Below, piece by piece: positions 34,155-42,528 of a DNA stretch of 64,000 nt (its first letter is position 1; the number at the start of each line of letters is the position of its first letter). Source of the DNA: SIG480 sp045586595 (lineage in GTDB: Bacteria; Bacillota; Clostridia; Oscillospirales; JAAYXM01); the NCBI GenBank assembly GCA_045586595.1, contig JAZNAQ010000022.1, positions 8,868 through 72,867 on the forward strand, in the 5' to 3' direction. The position numbers and the translations under genes were made by a program. The notes below the pieces were generated by a model. It was not told the origin of the DNA, made no database searches, and saw only the letters and a program-made list of their open reading frames with translations.

Positions 34155-35560
34155 CCTTCTTCTACCTCCTTGTAAAGATTTCTGTATTTGCCAAGCATTA
34201 TCGCATATCGGTAATACTCATATGCTCTCTTTTTGGCAATTTCTCCCATTTTGAGTCTCAACTGTCTCGACTCACACATAACTTCCATTCGGTCAGCGAG
34301 CTTTTCTCTCTGCATAGGCGGAACGCAATATCCCGCTACACCGAAAGTGTCTTCAGGGCTTCCTTCCAGTAGTTCCCTGCAACAACCGACATCGGTGGTT
34401 ACGCACGGCCTTCCTGCGGCAAACGACTCGAGCACAGACAGCGGCTGACCTTCAGAAATACTCGTAAGTATTGTAAAGTCAAGCTTTTCAAAATATTTGA
34501 CAACATCAACTCTTCCCGGCATTATGACCTTGTCATCTATACCCAGCTGTGTAATCAGATCTCTGCATTCTGCCGCATATTCCTCGTCGTCCACGCCACC
34601 CATTATGTGCAATCTGACGTTATCCATTCGGGTAGACAGCTCAAAAAAGGAATAGATCATCGTTTTGATATCCTTGATCGGCGCAAATCTGACAACTGCC
34701 CCGATATCAACATATCCGTCATCTTCTTTTAGCGGTATGTCGCAGAATCGCTCATAGCTTATGCCGTTTTCTATAACATAGCATTTAGTCTCATCACAGC
34801 CCATTTCCACCTGCGTTGCCTTGGCACGCGTAAAAAGTGATGTAACACGAAACGCACGGCCATATATAAGGTCAGAAAGCATATAAAAGAATTTAACCCA
34901 CTGACCTTTAAATGCCTTCTCAACCCATTTTGCTCTTATTATTTCCTCTTCTCTTTCTCGGGTATATATGCCGTGTTCGGTCAAGAGAACAGGTTTTTTC
35001 TTGGCATATCCGCCAAGGCTTGCGAGCAACCCGCCGTACCCGGTTGAAATAGCGTGATAGCAGTCCGCCTCAGGCACCTCTGCGCCCATAAGATACAAAA
35101 CGGGCAAAAGTCTTGAGCGCACCGAATGGAACGCATCTGAAAAAGCGGTGTATGGAAACTCCGCTTTACATATTTCTATGAGAGTTTTCAAAAAGTGTTC
35201 ACTCTTCAAATAGCTCATCGGGTTTATTTTCTTTGTATGGTACATATTAAAGAGCAAATCCCAGTCGGGTTTGTCAGAAAAAACGAGTCGTCTGAGAGCC
35301 TCGTTTTCCTTTTCTGAAAAGGTATGGTTAAATACCTTGTTAGGTTTAACCTTCAGGGCATCATCAAGAAATACCTGACGCACTTCCACAACATTTTCGG
35401 GAAGCTTATATGCAAACTTGTCCTTATCCTCGGATTTTGCGCCGATAACCCAAAGAACAAATTCGTGTTCGGGCATCTCCGTTATATATTGGTGTGCCCA
35501 GGTGGACACGCCGCCGTTTATAAAAGGGTAACACCCTTCAAGAACCATACAAATTCTCAT
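34142..35560 (-). CDS. pelF: Pel polysaccharide glycosyltransferase PelF
   Basis: Cytoplasmic GT4-family glycosyltransferase of about 472 residues that polymerises Pel from a UDP-sugar. In Pseudomonas the sugar is UDP-GalNAc; the substrate here cannot be told. The N-terminal MRICMVLEGCYPFINGGVSTWAHQYI is the PelF signature. The C-terminal nucleotide-sugar site follows the GT-B pattern: VVRFAPIKDIKTMI, IMGGVDDEEY, and the E-x7-E-like region TSISEGQPLSVLESFAAGRP. The frame can start from TTG at 35572, but GGTGA sits 5 nt before the ATG at 35560, and the signature starts there. Confidence 0.92.
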   Translation of the reverse strand: MRICMVLEGCYPFINGGVSTWAHQYITEMPEHEFVLWVIGAKSEDKDKFAYKLPENVVEVRQVFLDDALKVKPNKVFNHTFSEKENEALRRLVFSDKPDWDLLFNMYHTKKINPMSYLKSEHFLKTLIEICKAEFPYTAFSDAFHSVRSRLLPVLYLMGAEVPEADCYHAISTGYGGLLASLGGYAKKKPVLLTEHGIYTREREEEIIRAKWVEKAFKGQWVKFFYMLSDLIYGRAFRVTSLFTRAKATQVEMGCDETKCYVIENGISYERFCDIPLKEDDGYVDIGAVVRFAPIKDIKTMIYSFFELSTRMDNVRLHIMGGVDDEEYAAECRDLITQLGIDDKVIMPGRVDVVKYFEKLDFTILTSISEGQPLSVLESFAAGRPCVTTDVGCCRELLEGSPEDTFGVAGYCVPPMQREKLADRMEVMCESRQLRLKMGEIAKKRAYEYYRYAIMLGKYRNLYKEVEEGWQA

Positions 35561-35575
35561 CGTTTTCACCAAACA

Positions 35576-37426
35576 CTACTTCAGATTAATTGTTACCGTT
35601 TCTTCTTCCGCACAGAGCAGATATAAGTTTCCCGTAAGATGAGAAAAACTTCCGCCTTCTACGCTTTCATATTCACCTTCATTGAAGCGGACAAAGAAGT
35701 ATCCCTCATCATAAAAATTGCCGATTTTAAGCACGAGTTTGTCTTCTGTGTGCTCCTTTTCTACAGTAATTGCCGCATATCTCTGCACCGCCGCAGAAGT
35801 TTCAGAGCCTGTGAAGTTTCTGATTGTCGGCGCCGATGTGTAGAGATAGTTTAGATATTTATCAAAGCTTACAGAAAGACTTCTCCAACCCTTTTCCGCC
35901 CCTCGCTCTGGGTCAAGCGCATCGTCAGGGTGTGTAAAGTGGCTGTTTACAAAGTGCATATTAAGCTCAGACACAAGTGCAAGCTCCATAAACGGGGTAA
36001 GCTCGCAGCTTGATATAATTCGCGGCTGATACACTCTGCCGTCGGGCAGAACGTCAAACTCCTGTGTACATCCGAATTTAAAATCGCCGTCCGGGAAATA
36101 TATCCCCGATATCGTCTTTATGTGTGGATATGTACTGAACAAAAACTCTTCGCCAACCTTGGACATAATGTTTGATGGCGGAACATATAGCGACACATCA
36201 ACACCGGGAAAAAGCCTTTCGCAAAGGTCTACAAGCGAGTCAAACGCACTTTTCATTGCCCACTTACTTTCCCACGTTTTATAGTCGTACAGATCTCCAT
36301 AATCACATTCGCTCATACAGAGAGGCTGATGGTTATATCCGTGGTATCCAACCTCGCCGCCCTGTCGGAGAAGCATATTTCCAAAGTTCAAAAACGTGCC
36401 CTCGTCAGGCTCTGACGGGGTTGTTCCGTCAACATTGTCATCATATCCCGTAATCGCAAGTCCCGTGTATTTTATACCGTACTTATCTGCGAAGTCCATC
36501 ATTGCAGGCCACCAGATGTTGACGTAAAAATCTCTTGTTGTCGCCCCGAAATCACGCATTATATACTCATTACTGCCCTGCGGAATCTGCGACGGAAAGT
36601 CGTCGAGATAGAAGGTTGATGCATTTATAACCGGATAAACGGATATATCATCGAGCAAGCTGAAGGATGCAGCATAGAATCCGCGCGTAACCTTTTCACA
36701 AAGGCCTAAGTTATTTACAACAAACTTACCTTCTCCGTGTTTTGTTTCCCATATAAGCGGGGTGCGGCTTTCATTGTCAATCCATGCATGAACTTTCGCT
36801 CTCTGTTCATCAAGTCGAACCTCCCAAACTGAATCGTATCCGTCCTCAACAACAAAGCCTCTGCCGCCACCAACCATAAATCCATCTTCAATATATATGC
36901 TTTCAAGATGTGCATTTTCCCACGATGCTTCCATGATACCGAGTGAGCTTTCAAGCACAGATACATATATATCTCTCTGAAGTGTAAGCGCAAACAAAAC
37001 TTTTCCGCCAGCATACACCCAATCACTCAGGCTAATAATATTTTCTCCTATCGGAGACAAACTGCCCAAGAGAATGACTACCTTATCATACTTTGACAAG
37101 TCCGGAAATGCACATTTTGACAAATCAGCGATGTCATATCCCACTTTCATATCCGACAGGATTAGAGGAAATTCATCAAGGGCTTCTTTGCTTTCAGGCT
37201 GACTCGTGTCGCACAGAACAAGTGTGTTTTTGGCAAGCGTCTCATTTGCCTGCCTCTTGGTAACAATATTCGAAGTTTCTAAAAGCTGAAGGTCGGGCTT
37301 GTTATAATTATATTGAATTCCGCTTCGCTCAACAAAAAGAACTACTGCCATAAGCGCAAACATCAAGATAACTACAAGCATGCCGTTATATCTGAATTTT
37401 AAAAATCTTTCTTTCAATCTTTCCAA
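35576..37426 (-). CDS. DUF2194 polysaccharide-deacetylase-like protein (PelA-position enzyme)
   Basis: Membrane-anchored extracytoplasmic protein of 616 residues. After one N-terminal membrane segment (15-32) comes a GATase1-like domain (about 65-265), then a NodB/CE4-type fold: TFYLDDFPS supplies the Asp pair (275, 276) and YHGYNHQPLC the HxxxH metal site (362-366). The last 90 residues are a beta-sandwich. Gram-positive pel operons carry a deacetylase at this point instead of full-length PelA, so this protein is probably the functional equivalent that deacetylates the polymer outside the cell. The start is TTG at 37426, behind AAGGAGG, overlapping pelE by 13 nt. Confidence 0.82.
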   Translation of the reverse strand: MERLKERFLKFRYNGMLVVILMFALMAVVLFVERSGIQYNYNKPDLQLLETSNIVTKRQANETLAKNTLVLCDTSQPESKEALDEFPLILSDMKVGYDIADLSKCAFPDLSKYDKVVILLGSLSPIGENIISLSDWVYAGGKVLFALTLQRDIYVSVLESSLGIMEASWENAHLESIYIEDGFMVGGGRGFVVEDGYDSVWEVRLDEQRAKVHAWIDNESRTPLIWETKHGEGKFVVNNLGLCEKVTRGFYAASFSLLDDISVYPVINASTFYLDDFPSQIPQGSNEYIMRDFGATTRDFYVNIWWPAMMDFADKYGIKYTGLAITGYDDNVDGTTPSEPDEGTFLNFGNMLLRQGGEVGYHGYNHQPLCMSECDYGDLYDYKTWESKWAMKSAFDSLVDLCERLFPGVDVSLYVPPSNIMSKVGEEFLFSTYPHIKTISGIYFPDGDFKFGCTQEFDVLPDGRVYQPRIISSCELTPFMELALVSELNMHFVNSHFTHPDDALDPERGAEKGWRSLSVSFDKYLNYLYTSAPTIRNFTGSETSAAVQRYAAITVEKEHTEDKLVLKIGNFYDEGYFFVRFNEGEYESVEGGSFSHLTGNLYLLCAEEETVTINLK

Positions 37427-38301
37427 AATGCTATAGCCTCCTTCACTCGTCTGGAAACAAACATTTTCTTGGACTGTATGTCAGAAATAAGCGCTTTTAT
37501 TTTATCGGCCTGCTTAAGCTGAGAATAGTATTTAAGCTTAAGCAAAATGATTTCTTCATAATCTCCGTATCGCTCATCTGCCTCTGCAAGTATCTTGCCT
37601 GCAATACTGTAATTCCCAAGTGCAAACTCATTTTCGAAGTAATGCATGTAGTCTTCAAATGTTTTTACGTATCCAAGCTTTTTTGAAATGAGCTGCGAAT
37701 ATAGGTTTCTGTTCATAACCTCAACCTGACCGGAGAGAAGCTTCTGCTCAAGCACCTCCCATAAAAAGTCGCAGTAGCTGGAAAGAACATTGATATCATC
37801 GGGGTTTTCTTCATATTGCTTGCTGAATCTTTGAAGGGCTTCATCGTTTTCATTTGAGATTTCAACCATTGCCGTAACAGCATAATGAACAACCTCAGGG
37901 TCCTCGTTGTTTCCCGCTTTTTGCAGAAATTCAACATATTCCGCCGGATTATCGTTAAGAACATCCATTATTATCTCGCGGCGGACTTTGGGGGAGTTTA
38001 TAATAAGAGCTTCTTCGATTGCCACAAGCGAGTCATCGTTTTTCTTTTCTTCAACTGCTATACCCTTGTAAAGTGCAGAATCAAGTTTCATCTTCTGCAC
38101 CCCTACCGCTATCGTGTCGTCTTTTTCAAACACTACCTGGAAATGAAGAAACATAACCGCCATAAATCCCCAGAAAGGAAGGCATAGCACCACAAAAAAC
38201 ATATATTTATGGACTTTTAGAAACTTAAACCGAGTACCAAGGAACGTAAAAATGCATAAAAGGATATGTATGAAAATCAAAACAGCAGCCAAATAATTCA
38301 T
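37414..38301 (-). CDS. pelE: PelE-like membrane/TPR protein
   Basis: Protein of 295 residues: two N-terminal membrane segments (about 1-20 and 33-55), then a helical region that reads as TPR-like repeats (for example NPAEYVEFLQKAGNNEDPEVVHY and ALGNYSIAGKILAEADERYG). This layout and its position directly after pelD match PelE, which bridges PelD and the PelF/PelG complex. Sequence identity to known PelE is usually low, so the call rests on topology and context. AAGGAGG lies 7 nt before the ATG. Confidence 0.8.
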   Translation of the reverse strand: MNYLAAVLIFIHILLCIFTFLGTRFKFLKVHKYMFFVVLCLPFWGFMAVMFLHFQVVFEKDDTIAVGVQKMKLDSALYKGIAVEEKKNDDSLVAIEEALIINSPKVRREIIMDVLNDNPAEYVEFLQKAGNNEDPEVVHYAVTAMVEISNENDEALQRFSKQYEENPDDINVLSSYCDFLWEVLEQKLLSGQVEVMNRNLYSQLISKKLGYVKTFEDYMHYFENEFALGNYSIAGKILAEADERYGDYEEIILLKLKYYSQLKQADKIKALISDIQSKKMFVSRRVKEAIAFWKD

Positions 38302-38315
38302 ACATACCCCTCCTT

Positions 38316-41096
38316 TTATCTTATATTTATTTCTATATCAAGACCTTCAAACCTTGGCAGAATATACTGCAAATCGCTCTTGGTCGCTTGCGACAAAAGA
38401 ATCCCGAGCTTCCCGTCTTCAACCTCGCCCTGAATATCATTTGCGCGGATTTTGCCGGCCAGCATCGCATCGACTTCCTGATATGAGTGCCCTTTTGCAT
38501 CAACTTCTATAAACTCGTATGTAAACACTTTTCGCTCTGCCATACTCTTGAAGTTTGTGTGAATCTTATCAAACTCTTCTCTGTTCAGAATATGAGTATC
38601 TCGTATGTACTGACTTTCATATAAATGCTGGTTATAGTCATACGCTCTGAGAAGTGATATCTCAACGAGATCGCGCAGTATCTTAAACAGGTTTACATAG
38701 TAAAGCGAATTCTGCTCCGGCTTCACATGCCATATAAAGATCAAAAGCTCAAGCTTTTCTCGTCGCCACACGCCTGCCGCATACATTGGCAAATTCGGCA
38801 GAAATTCTGTATTTCTCCAGATTTCGTCCTTTTTAATCTTGTCAAGAATCGGCTTGTATGTATCAAGAGATATCGATCTTGAAACCTCGCTCAATATATC
38901 TCTTGACGCTACCTCAAGCCTCCCGAACGCGCTCTTTTCGTTTATTGAATACACGCTCAGGCACTTGTTTTCAAGTGTATCCTCGAATGTATCCATAATC
39001 TTGAGGTAAAGCCTGTGCGGTTCAACTGTATCCAATTGTCTCGTAACATCAAATATTTTGCCAAAGCTGTCTTTTGAACCTATAATCTGCTTCTTAAGAT
39101 CACGCTTTTCACCGAATGTATCCTGATAAAGTTCACGCGTAAACTCAAGCTTTTCTTCGAGAAGACCAATCTGTTCATTCCCGAATTTTATTTTATCATC
39201 CTTGGCAAGACGGATATATCCCGAAACCGCTCCAACGAGAAAGTAATAAACAAACGCAAACCAGTTTGACGGCTCGTAGAATATGGTAAGCCAGCTTGTT
39301 CCGGAAAGAACCTTTGCAACAAACCAAGCAACCGACGAAAGACCTGCCGCCATAAGTCCCGAATAAAGGCCGTGAACAGTTGCAACTATCACAATAAACG
39401 CCATTCTGAAATCAACGATCGCAAAAATTACCGACGAACCTGTTGCCAAATTCAAAAGCTCTGTTACAATGAACATAAGCGCAATCTCTACGGCCTTTAT
39501 GACAGGAGTATGCTCGCTCATCCATTTTTTTACTTTGCTCCTAAAGTCTGTGGCTTTGATGTTTTTTGCAACAAGATAGTTTTCATATTCCTCTTCAAGG
39601 TCATCTATAATTGATATTCTTGAAAACCAACCGTATTCGTTCCGAAGGGCAGTGTTTTTCATTTCCAGTAGCGCGCCTTCATCTTCGCCTGTAAACTTAA
39701 CATAAAGGCCAGGCCAAAAGCCAGAGATTCGTTTCATTACATCTCCAAATGTAATGTTGAACTCATCCCCTACATTAAGAGTTCCTACTCCCTCCTGCCA
39801 GTTCTCGATGAAACGAGCAACCAAAACCGAAACATCGTGCATCGAAATAAAGATTGCTCTTGAGCCTTCAATCTCCTTTAATGTAACAATTCCCGTTTCC
39901 ATTTCTGAGAAAATGCCATTCAAAAAGTCGCCCTCAAGTATTCCGCTGTATAGATGAGGAATTCTCACTATCTTTATGTCAACACCAAAATGCTTCGTGT
40001 AAAATTCACACAAATTTTCCTTTGACAGTGTAATTACACTTATATCCTTTTTATTTGAGTACGCACCGTCAAGGGATGAGAAATATATAACTTTTGCGCC
40101 TTTCTGATATTTCGCAGTGTAGCTTAAAACTTCTCTCAGTTTTTCTGTGTCAGGCTCTGCTTTCGAGCGATATGTAAGCTCTCTTGCAAAAAAAAGCACA
40201 ATGTCAAAATCGTATGTTTCAAATATTCTTTCATAAGGAATTTGTTTTCCGTTATACACCTTAACTCTGCCCTTGGATTTGAGATGTGTTTCACCGGCAA
40301 TAATGATGTTGTTGTTCTCAAAAGTGTCTTCAATAAATTTTTCCGTAATGTATCCGGTGTTTCCTATGAGCAGGATTCGTTTTGTTACAAGTGTGTTCGG
40401 TTCTGTAACGATTCTGTTTTTATTGGCAAGCTGCTCTCTTATTTCCAAAAGGTCGTTGTTGTTGACAACGTTAAGCAAGCACTCAACAAGAAAATCATCA
40501 AACACGCCACTCATGCCGTTCGCAATCATTTCTATTGCAACATCCTGTGAGAAAGCGTCTTTATAGCTTCTTGTGCTTGTGAGTGCATCAAAAGAGTCCG
40601 CTATCGAAACAACGCGCGCAGAGATGGGAATTTCTTCACCTCTTAAGCCGTTGGGATATCCTGTTCCGTCTATTCTCTCGTGGTGGTATTTTGCAATATC
40701 CTTTGCATGTTTTATGATTTGCTCATCAATGCCCGATGATATTTCATCAATCATCTCATGCCCTAAAACAGTGTGCTTTTTGACTATATCATACTCTATC
40801 GGAGAAAGCTTTCCCGGAAAATTAAGGATACTTTCAGGTATTCTACTCTTTCCTATATCATGAAGCGAGGATGCTATGGATATAAATCTTATGTCTTCTT
40901 CTGACAATGAGTACTTATCCGTTACGTTATTAAGCTCACGAAGCATAAGCTCAGTGAGCATTCTGACGTGATAAATATGAAATCCCGCTTCACCGTTTAA
41001 CATCTCAGGTATATTATCACTTGAAATATCAACTACTTCGAGATGTTTTTCGTCAGTTTCAGTATTCAGCACAAGAAGAGATTTTACTGATGCCAT
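38316..41096 (-). CDS. pelD: HD-GYP/SDR/PelD fusion: c-di-GMP hydrolase plus receptor
   Basis: Protein of 926 residues with three parts. Residues 35-215 form an HD-GYP phosphodiesterase with all key motifs: HDIGKSRIP (H79, D80) and HHERIDGTGYPNGLRGEEIP (138-157). Residues 238-505 form an SDR/epimerase-like Rossmann domain starting KRILLIGNTGY, without the usual YxxxK. Residues 530-926 are PelD: four membrane segments (533-630), a coiled coil, a GAF domain (about 680-815) and a degenerate GGDEF domain (828-926). In the last, the I-site RxxD is kept as RAND (884-887), and five residues on, where GGEEF should be, stands EDGKL. It should therefore bind but not make c-di-GMP. First gene of the pel operon; good AAGGAGG site. 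HD-GYP activity is predicted, not shown. Confidence 0.9.
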   Translation of the reverse strand: MASVKSLLVLNTETDEKHLEVVDISSDNIPEMLNGEAGFHIYHVRMLTELMLRELNNVTDKYSLSEEDIRFISIASSLHDIGKSRIPESILNFPGKLSPIEYDIVKKHTVLGHEMIDEISSGIDEQIIKHAKDIAKYHHERIDGTGYPNGLRGEEIPISARVVSIADSFDALTSTRSYKDAFSQDVAIEMIANGMSGVFDDFLVECLLNVVNNNDLLEIREQLANKNRIVTEPNTLVTKRILLIGNTGYITEKFIEDTFENNNIIIAGETHLKSKGRVKVYNGKQIPYERIFETYDFDIVLFFARELTYRSKAEPDTEKLREVLSYTAKYQKGAKVIYFSSLDGAYSNKKDISVITLSKENLCEFYTKHFGVDIKIVRIPHLYSGILEGDFLNGIFSEMETGIVTLKEIEGSRAIFISMHDVSVLVARFIENWQEGVGTLNVGDEFNITFGDVMKRISGFWPGLYVKFTGEDEGALLEMKNTALRNEYGWFSRISIIDDLEEEYENYLVAKNIKATDFRSKVKKWMSEHTPVIKAVEIALMFIVTELLNLATGSSVIFAIVDFRMAFIVIVATVHGLYSGLMAAGLSSVAWFVAKVLSGTSWLTIFYEPSNWFAFVYYFLVGAVSGYIRLAKDDKIKFGNEQIGLLEEKLEFTRELYQDTFGEKRDLKKQIIGSKDSFGKIFDVTRQLDTVEPHRLYLKIMDTFEDTLENKCLSVYSINEKSAFGRLEVASRDILSEVSRSISLDTYKPILDKIKKDEIWRNTEFLPNLPMYAAGVWRREKLELLIFIWHVKPEQNSLYYVNLFKILRDLVEISLLRAYDYNQHLYESQYIRDTHILNREEFDKIHTNFKSMAERKVFTYEFIEVDAKGHSYQEVDAMLAGKIRANDIQGEVEDGKLGILLSQATKSDLQYILPRFEGLDIEINIR

Positions 41097-41448
41097 AAAA
41101 TTTCATCCTCCTTTCACAAAAGTAAAATAATTATATTTTCGCATTTTAAATTTCATTCTTATTTTATTATATAGCATTATACGCCTTTTTTCAACATTTA
41201 AAGTGTATTTGAAAGCAGGCACCTCTGTGAATAATATTGCACAAAATATATAAGCGTGAAACAAGGCACTTCTTTTTAGCGGGAAAGCCTTAATTTGTTG
41301 GTATATACACTTAAACTTAATTTTAAAACAGCGATTTTTAGATGTTCGGCGCCTGTTTCATCGGTTTTATCGGCACTTTTCTTTATTTACAAATTTTCTG
41401 TTTCATGTTATTATAAAGATATAATTCGACAATAAGGAGGCCGAGTTT
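41097..41448. other. Divergent intergenic region upstream of pel
   Basis: About 350 bp without a gene. It holds the promoter for the zinc-ribbon gene and, on the minus strand, candidate -10 hexamers for pel (TATAAT at 41176-41181 and 41130-41135) without a good -35. A direct repeat ATCGG-N4-ATCGG lies at 41360-41373. I searched for the c-di-GMP riboswitch core GACGCAAAGCC and did not find it here, so pel control by this riboswitch is not supported. Confidence 0.6.
41386..41414 (+). promoter_or_regulatory. Promoter of the zinc-ribbon membrane protein gene
   Basis: TTTACA (41386-41391) and TATTAT (41409-41414), 17-bp spacing. Confidence 0.55.
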
Positions 41449-41940
41449 ATGGCTTTTTGTACTAAATGCGGAGTCGAGCTCAAAGACGGTTCAAGCTTTT
41501 GTCATGCTTGCGGAACTAAAGTCGGAGGCGACGCGCCTAAATATGACTTTTCCTCATATGTAAATCAATTTACAGGCACAACGGACACAACGGATAAATA
41601 CGACCCGATAGATATTGCTCAGAACAAAGCAGTCAGCGTAATCGCATATATATCATGGCTCGTGCTTATCCCTCTTCTCAAAGCAAAAAACTCGCCATTT
41701 GCGCGTTTCCACACAAATCAGGGCTTGGTATTATGGCTTCTGAGCATTGGCTGGAGCGTTGCGCAAGCGGTTATTTCTTTTGTCTTACTCTCAATTTCAC
41801 ATTATCTCAAACCCGTTGTATCACTTCTCAGCCTTATGGACATTGTATTTATCGTGCTTATGGTTATAGGAATAGTCAATGCCGCCCAAGGCAAGGCAAA
41901 AGAACTCCCTATTATCGGGAAAATAAAGCTTATAAAGTAG
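41449..41940 (+). CDS. Zinc-ribbon membrane protein (DUF4870-like)
   Basis: Protein of 163 residues. The N-terminus is a zinc ribbon, CTKCGVELKDGSSFCHACG (two CxxC knuckles). A linker of about 30 residues follows, then a Tic20/DUF4870-like membrane domain with three hydrophobic segments (about 65-82, 95-120 and 127-148) and the motif FARFHTNQGLVLWL. Such proteins are common in Firmicutes and have no known function. An AAGGAGG site precedes the ATG. Monocistronic. Confidence 0.85.
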   Translation: MAFCTKCGVELKDGSSFCHACGTKVGGDAPKYDFSSYVNQFTGTTDTTDKYDPIDIAQNKAVSVIAYISWLVLIPLLKAKNSPFARFHTNQGLVLWLLSIGWSVAQAVISFVLLSISHYLKPVVSLLSLMDIVFIVLMVIGIVNAAQGKAKELPIIGKIKLIK

Positions 41941-41947
41941 ACTATAC

Positions 41948-41983
41948 AAAAGGCTCTGTACTGTGTCGGGTACAGAGCCTTTT
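41948..41983. terminator. Bidirectional terminator between the zinc-ribbon and vor genes
   Basis: Perfect 14-bp stem AAAAGGCTCTGTAC and its complement with an 8-nt loop, T-rich on both strands, between converging stop codons. Confidence 0.9.
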
Positions 41984-41992
41984 GATTTTGTT

Positions 41993-42526
41993 TTAGTCTT
42001 TGTAGTTAATTCCGCAGTTGATTGCCTTTAAGTTTACTTCTAAAAGGTTTGCGCGCTTTGCAGAAACAACCTTCTTGAGTGAATCCTCAATATTGTCAGT
42101 TCTCATGCCGCTTTCCTTCATGAGCTTACCTGTGATAATCATGTTTGCGAGCGTCGGTGCCTCCATAGCCTGTGCAAGCTGTGTTGCTGGGATATAGAAC
42201 ACCTTGACGTCGTCTCTCTTAACCTTGCGCTCGATAAGAGTTGAGTCAACGATAATCATACCGCCGGGTACAACTGCATCCTCATACTTATCAAGTGACG
42301 GAAGGTTCATTGCAACAAGAATATCGGGGTTTGAAACAATGGGTGAGCCTACAGGGTCATCAGAGAGGATAACGCTGCAGTTTGCTGTGCCGCCGCGCAT
42401 CTCCGGACCATAGGACGGAAGCCAGCTGAGCTGTTTTCCCTCAAGAAGGCCTTTATATGCAAGGAACTTACCCGCGAACAGGATGCCCTGGCCTCCAAAG
42501 CCCGCTAAAAGCAACTGTGTTGTCAT
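41993..42526 (-). CDS. 2-oxoacid:ferredoxin oxidoreductase, gamma subunit
   Basis: Gamma subunit of the four-part oxidoreductase encoded just upstream, 177 residues. The N-terminus QLLLAGFGGQGILFAGKFLA is the family signature, followed by PSYGPEMRGGTANCSVILSD. This subunit closes the CoA-binding side of the complex. The open frame runs 27 codons further upstream, but those overlap the beta-subunit gene; the ATG at 42526 follows GAGGAAG and begins 2 nt after the beta stop. Last gene of the Val T-box transcript. Confidence 0.92.
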   Translation of the reverse strand: MTTQLLLAGFGGQGILFAGKFLAYKGLLEGKQLSWLPSYGPEMRGGTANCSVILSDDPVGSPIVSNPDILVAMNLPSLDKYEDAVVPGGMIIVDSTLIERKVKRDDVKVFYIPATQLAQAMEAPTLANMIITGKLMKESGMRTDNIEDSLKKVVSAKRANLLEVNLKAINCGINYKD

Positions 42527-42528
42527 AA

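Noticed and set aside
41097..41448. A c-di-GMP riboswitch before the pel operon
   Set aside because: The conserved GACGCAAAGCC core is not present on either strand in this region; the only copy in the window is before the EAL gene.
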